Source: Flaviflexus salsibiostraticola
GTDB taxonomy: Bacteria > Actinomycetota > Actinomycetes > Actinomycetales > Actinomycetaceae
Assembly (NCBI RefSeq): GCF_003952265.1
Contig: NZ_CP034438.1
Location: 1,240,001 to 1,304,000, forward strand
Reading direction: 5' to 3'
DNA: 64,000 bases
The number at the start of each line of letters is the position of its first letter. Within the stretch, counting starts at the first letter, position 1. A program made the translations under genes and the position numbers. Under the pieces are notes generated by a model. The model saw only the letters and a list, made by a program, of their open reading frames with translations, was not told the DNA's origin and did not search any database. Shown piece after piece: positions 6,844 to 12,879 of the stretch.

Positions 6844-8436
6844 TCAGCCCAAACGCTGTTTCCGTCGCAGGGCGACGTAGACACCAGCGGTGACGATGAG
6901 GGCACCTGCTGCCGTGAAGAGCCACGTGCCCGTCGACCCGGTCAGCGGCATCGCCAGGCTGGTGCGCGGTGCCCCTTCGATGCGGGTGGCGAGCTCAAGT
7001 GGCTGATCGATCTGGTCGACCGTGAACTCCACGGGGGCTGTCAGAAGTTCATACCCGACCGGCGCCTTCTGCTCGACGGCCCAGTAGGACGTCCAACCCT
7101 CGACGTCGGAACTCACGACACCGTTCTGCGTCCATCCCGAATAGCGCAGACCGATGATCCGCACCGTCCCGTCCGCTCCCGTCGTGAATACACTCCGCCC
7201 GCCGACCGTCAGCGGATTCGCTCCGCTGAGAGCCTCTGCCCGGGTGCGGTGGAGAGTGAATTCGGCGCCCTCAAGCTTCTTCGTCGCGTCGACTGCGTCG
7301 ACCTTCTCGAGCAGAACGTCCCCCCATTTCGTCATCGGCTCGCTGGAGACGAGAGGCGTGTTCTCGGCAAAGGCCCGAAGACTGGTGAACAGCTCTGCGG
7401 GACTGCTGATCAGACCATCGCCCAAGGCGCCGACCTCGACGCCGCGCAGCCTCGACCTGATCGTGACCCTTACCTTGACACCTTCTGGATCGTCGGCGAG
7501 AGAGATCGCCTCACCGAGCCTGGCCCGCCCCGTCTCGAGGAACGTCAGAGTCATCTCCTGTGAACCGCCGATCTCCTTCCAGCCGATCTGGTAGTCGGAG
7601 GGCACGAGGCCCACCGTCGACCCGTCGAGCGTGACGGTGACGGGGTCGTCCGCGGACACGAGACGCGGGTCGAGGCGATCCTTGATGATGAACAGAGGTG
7701 GCGCAAGGAATCGGCTGGCCTCGTCCGTCATATTCGCATTTGCGATTCTCGGAACCCCCGCCATCATCGTCCATTCGATGACGTCGCCAGCGGCCGCCGC
7801 CGACCTGTCGTCGACGGTCTTCGTGAAGTCGAGGAGCGAGTACTTGGGGTAGACGTGGAGGTCATAGAGCCAGGAGTCCCGGTCCACCGGGTGCGTTCTC
7901 GGGACCGTCATCACCCACGGCACGGTGTCCTTCGCCGCGCCGGCGCTCGTCACCTCCTCGAACATGTACACGCCGACGGGCAGGCTCTCGAATACGGCGG
8001 GCGCATATTCACCACCAGCCGGGCCGGTGGACGCTGTCTGGGAGAGATCGCCGTACTGCACGGTCGCCTGCTGACCGTCGTACCACCACTGGCCTGCCGC
8101 CGCGTCGTAGTCGAGCTTGGACGCGTTCGCCCATCCCGTGCTCGTCGCCAGGTTGAGGCTGAACCCCTTGAGGCCCAGTTTCGCGGACACGACGTGTCGG
8201 GCTCTGAATGTTGTGCCCGGCAGTCCGGGAGCAGTCTCAAGATCGGTCTGTCTCAGACCGTCTGCCGGGGCACCGATGATTCCGCCCTGTTCCGACGTGT
8301 GAATGGTGACGCGAGCCGTCCGGTCCGGATCGAGGACCGAGTCGCTCGCATGGGCGGCGCCGATGCCGCCCGCAAGGAGCAGCGTCGCAGTGAATGCCGC
8401 CGTCAGCGCTCTCCGTGCGCCTGTCATGATTGCCAT
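6844..8436 (-). CDS. LPXTG-type major fimbrial pilin (SpaH/EbpB-like)
   Basis: This 530-residue surface protein is the likely pilus shaft subunit. It has a signal peptide ending near AHA (28-30). The pilin motif WLYDLHVYPK (189-198) contains Lys198, the expected polymerisation lysine. An E-box occurs in the C-terminal Cna-B-like domain (WAVEQKAPVGYE, Glu455). The C-terminus carries a sorting signal, a hydrophobic helix and a basic tail. The sorting signal reads MPLTG (496-500) instead of LPXTG. A GAAGGAAG ribosome site precedes the ATG at 8436. No tip or base pilin is adjacent, so the locus is a two-gene pilus unit. Domain boundaries are inferred from motifs only. Confidence 0.92.
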   Translation of the reverse strand: MAIMTGARRALTAAFTATLLLAGGIGAAHASDSVLDPDRTARVTIHTSEQGGIIGAPADGLRQTDLETAPGLPGTTFRARHVVSAKLGLKGFSLNLATSTGWANASKLDYDAAAGQWWYDGQQATVQYGDLSQTASTGPAGGEYAPAVFESLPVGVYMFEEVTSAGAAKDTVPWVMTVPRTHPVDRDSWLYDLHVYPKYSLLDFTKTVDDRSAAAAGDVIEWTMMAGVPRIANANMTDEASRFLAPPLFIIKDRLDPRLVSADDPVTVTLDGSTVGLVPSDYQIGWKEIGGSQEMTLTFLETGRARLGEAISLADDPEGVKVRVTIRSRLRGVEVGALGDGLISSPAELFTSLRAFAENTPLVSSEPMTKWGDVLLEKVDAVDATKKLEGAEFTLHRTRAEALSGANPLTVGGRSVFTTGADGTVRIIGLRYSGWTQNGVVSSDVEGWTSYWAVEQKAPVGYELLTAPVEFTVDQIDQPLELATRIEGAPRTSLAMPLTGSTGTWLFTAAGALIVTAGVYVALRRKQRLG

Positions 8437-8780
8437 GAATCTTCCTTCGTGAGGGTGCGTTCATCGAGGCGGAGAGCCCCGAGTCTCAGAGCCGACCCGT
8501 CCCGGGCCGCGCTCATCAGCACCGACGCTAGGTTGGCGCCTCTACCCCACCCGACCGCGGCTGATCGCCTGTGAGTCGGCCGCCCGCCTGGGATTCATGG
8601 GTACTCCCAACCGCTGGATCGACCACCGCAGAACCCTCGATCGGTGATCGTCAATCGTCCTGTGGAAAGTTCTTTCACATTCATCCAATCCAGACCGGCG
8701 GGCGCTCCGAACCATAAGCACAGGGACGGAGGCCAACACGGCAGTTCCGAACCGAAGCACCACGTACTCAAGGAGACATC
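8437..8780. other. Divergent intergenic region between pilin and fasciclin genes
   Basis: No gene is seen in these 344 bases. Leftward, a -10-like TAGCGT (8525-8530 on the opposite strand) could start pilin transcription with a leader of about 80 bases. Rightward, TCATCC (8681-8686) followed 20 bases later by CCGAAC (8707-8712) resembles an extracytoplasmic-sigma promoter of SigK type. The octamer TCCGAACC occurs twice, at 8706-8713 and 8746-8753, exactly 40 bases apart. Confidence 0.45.
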
Positions 8781-9467
8781 ATGACCCGCTCAATCCGCAC
8801 ACGTACCTCTGCAGTCCTCAGCGTCGCCGTGCTGTCCGTGCTCACACTGGCCGCCTGCTCCGACGACGAGACGACCGAGTCCGAGTCGACCATGGAAGAG
8901 ACCACGATGGCCGAGGAGGAGACGACGATGGCAGAGGAGGAGACAACCGAATCCGAGGAGCCCGACGAGATGGCCACCATCGACGGCCCGTTCGGTCCCG
9001 GCTGCGCCGCCTACGTTGAGGCGAACCCGACCGGACCGGCCTCAGTCGAGGGCATGGCCGAGGGCAACGTCGTCGACGCCGTCATCGCCAACCCCGAGCT
9101 GCAGACACTCAAGGCTGCCGTCGCGGGCGAGCTCAACCCTGACGTCAACCTCGTCGAGACCCTCGCGGGTGGCGAGTTCACGGTTCTCGCTCCCATCAAC
9201 GACGCCTTCGCCGCCCTCCCCGAGGAGGATCTCAACGCGGTCGTTGCGGATGCCGATACGCTGACCAGCGTGCTCACCTACCACGTGATCCCCGGTCGGA
9301 TCGGCCCCGATGAGATCGTCGGCGAGCACGAGACGGTCAACGGTGCCACCGTCACCGTCACCGGCTCGGGCGATGACCTGCAGTTCAACGACGCGGGTCT
9401 CGTCTGCGGCAACGTCGACATCACGAACGCGACCGTCTACATGATCGACTCGGTGCTTCTGCCCTGA
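8781..9467 (+). CDS. Fasciclin-domain lipoprotein (MPT70/MPT83-like)
   Basis: This 228-residue cell-surface lipoprotein has lipobox LAAC with Cys26, an acidic Thr/Glu-rich spacer (27-65) and one fasciclin (FAS1) domain (about 85-228). Cys75 and Cys209 flank the domain and are placed like the disulfide pair of the mycobacterial antigen MPB70. AGGAG lies seven bases before the ATG. In mycobacteria the MPT83/MPT70 genes sit beside sigK-rskA and are their targets. The same neighbourhood here predicts SigK control. A role in adhesion is likely from the family but not shown. The spacer contains a 21-base tandem repeat. Confidence 0.92.
   Translation: MTRSIRTRTSAVLSVAVLSVLTLAACSDDETTESESTMEETTMAEEETTMAEEETTESEEPDEMATIDGPFGPGCAAYVEANPTGPASVEGMAEGNVVDAVIANPELQTLKAAVAGELNPDVNLVETLAGGEFTVLAPINDAFAALPEEDLNAVVADADTLTSVLTYHVIPGRIGPDEIVGEHETVNGATVTVTGSGDDLQFNDAGLVCGNVDITNATVYMIDSVLLP
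8895..8957 (+). repeat. 21-base tandem repeat in fasciclin spacer
   Basis: Three consecutive 21-base units encode EETTMAE, EETTMAE and EETTESE (residues 39-59). The unit length keeps the frame, so slippage would change spacer length without breaking the gene. Confidence 0.7.
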
Positions 9468-9481
9468 GCCTGACGTCGAGG

Positions 9482-9509
9482 GTGGGCCGTGCCTTCGGGC
9501 ACTGCCCAC
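9482..9509 (+). terminator. Hairpin after fasciclin gene
   Basis: GTGGGC-c-GTGCC and GGCAC-t-GCCCAC form an 11-base-pair stem with one mismatch and a TTCG loop, starting 15 bases after the fasciclin stop. There is no T-run. It separates the lipoprotein gene from sigK. Confidence 0.6.
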
Positions 9510-9568
9510 CGTCGGCATGCATGGGGAACCTGATGGCAGGCCTGGCACCGACGTGGCACTCTTGGCCT

Positions 9569-10168
9569 ATGGAGAATACTGACCAGCCGCCGGGTCCCGG
9601 CGTACAGCGGGGTGGTGATGATGCCGGGATCCTCCTCGACCAGATCGCGAGCGGCGACCGACAGGCCTTCGCCGACCTGTACGAGTTGACGGGCGGCATG
9701 CTGCTCGCCGTCATCATCCGCGTGGTCCGGGATCGGGACCTTGCCGAGGAGGTGCTGCACGAGTGCTTCACCTACATCTGGACCTCCGCGCGGTCCTTCG
9801 ACGGCGAGCGCGGGACAGGAACAGGCTGGCTCGTCACCCTCGCCCGCCGGCGAGCGATCGACTGCGTGCGCTCCACCCAGTCTCAGCGGACCCGCGAGAC
9901 TGTTCAGGGGATCCGGGAGATCAACCTGACGGCCGGATTCCACGGCGGCGTCGACGACGAGGTGGAGACCCGTATCGAATCCGCTCGCGCAGCTACTGCG
10001 CTGCGGACGCTGCCGCCCGAGCAGGGGCGCGTCATCGCCCTCGTCTACTATGAGGGCCTCACCCATCAGCAGGCCGCAGAGCGCACCGGCATTCCGCTCG
10101 GGACAGTGAAGACAAGGATCAGGGACGGTTTGAAGAGACTGCGTGAACAGATGGAGGGAGTCCGATGA
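9569..10168 (+). CDS. sigK: ECF sigma factor, SigK-like
   Basis: This 199-residue cytoplasmic sigma factor has a region 2 (about 31-100, with RQAFADLYELTGG and RARSFDGERG-like core-binding segments) and a region 4 helix-turn-helix (about 150-190, HQQAAERTGIPLGTVKTRIR). The stop overlaps the ATG of the anti-sigma gene by four bases. SigK identity rests on that partner and on the upstream fasciclin lipoprotein gene, as in mycobacteria. I chose the ATG at 9569 because it gives a normal N-terminus. Upstream in-frame ATGs at 9521 and 9533 are possible. No strong ribosome site is visible. Confidence 0.88.
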   Translation: MENTDQPPGPGVQRGGDDAGILLDQIASGDRQAFADLYELTGGMLLAVIIRVVRDRDLAEEVLHECFTYIWTSARSFDGERGTGTGWLVTLARRRAIDCVRSTQSQRTRETVQGIREINLTAGFHGGVDDEVETRIESARAATALRTLPPEQGRVIALVYYEGLTHQQAAERTGIPLGTVKTRIRDGLKRLREQMEGVR

Positions 10169-10932
10169 TCGATAGAGAACACCTCGCCGCCGGACTCGTC
10201 TTCGGCGGGCTCGCCCCCGACGAGGAGTCCCTCGCCCTCGCCCTCGAGGAGCGGGATCCGGACTTTGCGCTCCTCGTCGCCGACTATTCCGAGACCGCCT
10301 CGGCACTCGCTCTGAGCGACGTCCCCGAACGGCCCTCGGATGAGATCACGGCTCGCATCCTCTCCATTCCCGAGGAGACTGCGCTCCCCCGTGCGATCGA
10401 CGAATCTCCCAAACCCACGGGCGGCGGAGTCGTCTCCCTCGACGAGTTCCGTCGCGAATCATCGAAGTGGAAGCGCATCTCCCTCGCCCTTGCGGGCGTC
10501 GGTGCCGCCGCCTCCGTCGCTTTCGCCGCCGTCGTCGTCGGACTCATCGATGACCGAGATGAGCTGCGCAGTCAGGTGGAGGCCATCCAGACCGAACGGA
10601 CCGAGCTCGACCGTCTCATGGAGGCCGAGGACCTCTCGATCGCCGAGGCGACGCTGCCCGGAGATGAATCCGCGCGGATCACCGTCATGGCCTCTGTCGA
10701 CGAGGGGCTCATCCGCGTCCAGACCGCGAACGTCACCATCCCCGAGGATCAGGACATGCAAATGTGGCTCATCAGCGGCGACGGTGCCACACCCATGGGA
10801 GTCATCGACCCCGCCCATCCCGGCGTTGAGTCCCTGCCGATCCCTGCGAGCGCAGAGCTCGGATTCACCATGGAGCCGAAGGGCGGATCCGACGAGCTCG
10901 AGGGCCCTCCCGTGGTCTCCATCAAGCTGTAG
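10165..10932 (+). CDS. rskA: Anti-sigma factor, RskA-like
   Basis: This 255-residue protein should hold SigK at the membrane until released by regulated proteolysis. It has a cytoplasmic sigma-binding domain (1-100), one membrane helix (105-127) and an extracytoplasmic RskA domain (about 145-255) with MQMWLISGDGATPMGV. The ATGA overlap with sigK indicates translational coupling and near-equal expression. The zinc-binding HxxxCxxC motif of ZAS-type anti-sigma factors is absent, as is usual for RskA. The signal it senses is unknown. Confidence 0.9.
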   Translation: MIDREHLAAGLVFGGLAPDEESLALALEERDPDFALLVADYSETASALALSDVPERPSDEITARILSIPEETALPRAIDESPKPTGGGVVSLDEFRRESSKWKRISLALAGVGAAASVAFAAVVVGLIDDRDELRSQVEAIQTERTELDRLMEAEDLSIAEATLPGDESARITVMASVDEGLIRVQTANVTIPEDQDMQMWLISGDGATPMGVIDPAHPGVESLPIPASAELGFTMEPKGGSDELEGPPVVSIKL

Positions 10933-10940
10933 GAGCAGAC

Positions 10941-11372
10941 GTGGCAGAGCCCCTCTGGATCACGCGTTCACGGAACGCCACCCGCCTCATCCTCGGCGGC
11001 GGCATGACTCTTGTCGGCCTCGCTCACCTTACGGTTGCGCGGGAGGAGTTCCAGGCGCAGGTGCCCAGCTGGGTGCCGGTCGACGAGGACCTGGTCGTCC
11101 TCGGATCCGGCGCCATTGAGATCGGCCTCGGCCTCGCCCTGCTCCTCCTGCCCGACCATCGTCGGTGGGCGGGTATCGCCCTCGCCCTGTTCTATGTGGC
11201 GATCTTTCCCGGCAACATCGGCCAGTACGTCGAGGGGATCGACGCCTTCGGACTCGACACTGATGCGAAGAGGCTCGGCCGACTGTTCTTCCAGCCGGTT
11301 CTCGTACTGCTCGCACTGTGGGCCGCCGGTCTGCCGCGCATCGGAGCTATAGGTCAGAAAGTGTGTCTCTGA
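10941..11372 (+). CDS. DoxX-like small membrane protein, 3' end altered by an insertion sequence
   Basis: This 143-residue protein has four hydrophobic segments and resembles DoxX-like membrane proteins, with helices starting near residues 15, 50, 78 and 113. AGGAG precedes the GTG start, eight bases after rskA, so it may belong to the sigK operon. The last six residues, GQKVCL, and the stop codon come from the left end of the IS element at 11352. The native C-terminus has therefore been lost or displaced. The protein may still work because all four membrane segments remain. Its function is not known. Confidence 0.72.
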   Translation: MAEPLWITRSRNATRLILGGGMTLVGLAHLTVAREEFQAQVPSWVPVDEDLVVLGSGAIEIGLGLALLLLPDHRRWAGIALALFYVAIFPGNIGQYVEGIDAFGLDTDAKRLGRLFFQPVLVLLALWAAGLPRIGAIGQKVCL

Positions 11373-11395
11373 TCCTGGTTTATCGTTGAGGGCAT

Positions 11396-11449
11396 GGGAG
11401 AAGGTCTGACATTTAATACTTCTGGAGTATTAAATCCATGCCTTCTCCC
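11396..11449 (+). repeat. Nested inverted repeats over the transposase start
   Basis: TTTAATACT (11412-11420) pairs perfectly with AGTATTAAA (11426-11434), and GGGAGAAGG (11396-11404) pairs with CCTTCTCCC (11441-11449). The ATG at 11438 lies inside the structure. Transcripts entering from outside could fold and hide the start, a known way for insertion sequences to limit transposase. Confidence 0.6.
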
Positions 11450-12544
11450 ACCTACCGGCGTACGTGTGATATCTGCTCTGCTTCACTGAAGAAGAATGGC
11501 TACACCACAGCAGGTGCCCAACGGTTCCGATGCACTCGCTGCGGCAGCTCCACCACCCTGACCAAGCCGGCCCTGACCGACCGGCACGTGCTGCGCTGGT
11601 TCGTGTCCTGGCTCCTCGATAGCTTCGACCCGGCAACAGTCGGGATCTCACCGCGCACGTTCCGGCGCAAGATCGCACACCTATGGCAGATCCAGCCGCG
11701 CCCAATCCTCACCGGAGAAGTCCATGACGTCCTCATTCTCGACGGGACATGGATCGGGAACATGGTCTGCCTCATCGCCTCCAGCCCCACCCATGTCGTC
11801 GCCTGGCACTGGGCCACTCAAGAGAACGCCCACTCCTGGCAGGTACTGATGGATACCCTGCCCCCACCACGCATCGTCGTCATTGACGGCGGCTCCGGCA
11901 TCGCCAAAGCCCTGCGCGCCAGCTGGCCCACCACACACATCCAACGCTGCCTGTTCCACGTCTTCCTCAACGTCAAACGACAGACCACGTTCCGGCCCGT
12001 GTTCGGGCCCTCCAAAGACGCCCTGTCTCTGACCAGAGCCCTCATGCAAGTCACCACCCGCGACGAAGCCATCGCCTGGCAGAAAGAACTCGCCCGCGTC
12101 CACGCCCACCACAAGCCCACGCTCAACGAAAGAACCATCAGCCGGGACAGATACGGCCACCCCACAACGGACTACACCCACCTGCGATCACGGCGAGCAT
12201 TCGCAGTGCTGACCACACGGGCACGGGCCGGTGACCTGTTCACCCACCTCAACCCAGAGCTCCACGCAGTGACCGGCACAATACCGCGCACCACAAACCG
12301 GCTCGAGGGCGGAATCAACTCACCCCTCAAGGCGCTGATCGCCACACATCGAGGAATGCCACCAGCTCACCAACGCGCCCTGACCGACTGGTACCTGTAC
12401 TACCGCACCGAAGCCCCCGAGGACCCCGCCACAACAGCCGCTCGCTACCACGACCACCACGCCCACATCCGCGCCGACGCGGCACACCAACAGAACCAGC
12501 CCCGCCAATACGACACCGCCCTGGACTGGACAGAACTACGCTAG
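11438..12544 (+). CDS. IS1249-family transposase
   Basis: This 368-residue DDE transposase starts with a zinc ribbon (Cys10, Cys13, Cys32, Cys35). The likely catalytic triad is Asp102 (LILDGTW), Asp150 (VVIDGGSG) and Glu290 (TNRLEGGIN). A conserved CLFH (171-174) follows the second Asp. The reading frame is intact, so the element may be active. Its codon choice (many CCA, ACA and CGA codons) differs from the chromosomal genes, consistent with recent arrival. A nested hairpin covers the start codon. Confidence 0.93.
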   Translation: MPSPTYRRTCDICSASLKKNGYTTAGAQRFRCTRCGSSTTLTKPALTDRHVLRWFVSWLLDSFDPATVGISPRTFRRKIAHLWQIQPRPILTGEVHDVLILDGTWIGNMVCLIASSPTHVVAWHWATQENAHSWQVLMDTLPPPRIVVIDGGSGIAKALRASWPTTHIQRCLFHVFLNVKRQTTFRPVFGPSKDALSLTRALMQVTTRDEAIAWQKELARVHAHHKPTLNERTISRDRYGHPTTDYTHLRSRRAFAVLTTRARAGDLFTHLNPELHAVTGTIPRTTNRLEGGINSPLKALIATHRGMPPAHQRALTDWYLYYRTEAPEDPATTAARYHDHHAHIRADAAHQQNQPRQYDTALDWTELR

Positions 12545-12662
12545 ACACGCCCAACCCAGACACACTTTTTGGCCTATAACTCACGCATCGAGCGACGCTC
12601 GCCCACGGACTGATCACTGTCCGCGAGCCGGCGCCGCGGCACTGCGGCCGCCGAACACAGAA

Positions 12663-12690
12663 GAGGCCCGGTTCCGAAGAACCGGGCCTC
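12663..12690 (-). terminator. Terminator hairpin after initiator tRNA
   Basis: GAGGCCCGGTTC and GAACCGGGCCTC form a perfect 12-base-pair stem with a CGAA/TTCG loop. It begins seven bases past the tRNA 3' end on the tRNA strand and is followed by TTCTGTG, only a weak T-run. Confidence 0.8.
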
Positions 12691-12697
12691 TGTCACT

Positions 12698-12774
12698 TGG
12701 TGGCGGGGGCAGGATTTGAACCTACGACCTCCGGGTTATGAGCCCGGCGAGCTACCGAACTGCTCCACCCCGCG
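12698..12774 (-). tRNA. Initiator tRNA-fMet (CAT anticodon)
   Basis: The 77-base gene folds as a cloverleaf with encoded CCA. The anticodon loop is CTCATAA with three G-C pairs (GGG/CCC) at the base of the stem. The first base C1 faces C72, so the 1-72 pair is missing. Both features are initiator hallmarks and separate it from elongator tRNA-Met. Confidence 0.97.
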
Positions 12775-12785
12775 GCGACTTCTCC

Positions 12786-12815
12786 ACTGTAGTGGGTGGG
12801 GCCGATGAAACTCAA
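12786..12815 (-). promoter_or_regulatory. tRNA-fMet promoter
   Basis: Read leftward, TTGAGT (12810-12815) and TACAGT (12786-12791) are separated by 18 bases. Transcription would start about five bases before the mature tRNA 5' end. Confidence 0.6.
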
Positions 12816-12842
12816 GGTGGGACCGAGTTAGGCCCCTCACAT

Positions 12843-12874
12843 GGTGATGGCACCCCGGTCGGGGTGCCATCACC
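12843..12874 (-). terminator. Terminator hairpin after UPF0182 gene
   Basis: A perfect 14-base-pair stem (12843-12856 with 12861-12874, GGTGATGGCACCCC) closes on a GGTC loop, six bases after the UPF0182 stop on that strand. No U-tract follows. Confidence 0.8.
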
Positions 12875-12879
12875 GTTGC

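Larger units (their letters stand above)
11352..12574 (+). mobile_element. IS1249-like insertion sequence (IS256 superfamily)
   Basis: The 1,223-base element has terminal inverted repeats GGTCAGAAAGTGTGTCT (left) and, reverse-complemented, GGCCAAAAAGTGTGTCT (right), which differ at two positions. It holds one intact transposase gene. Both ends are flanked by TATA (11348-11351 and 12575-12578). TATA is its own reverse complement, so it could be a four-base target duplication or part of the inverted repeats. No longer direct duplication is visible. The element interrupts the end of the DoxX-like gene and appears complete. Confidence 0.85.

Noticed and set aside
11348..12578. TATA as a definite target duplication of the IS element
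   Set aside because: TATA is self-complementary and could equally extend the terminal inverted repeats. The target duplication length stays open.
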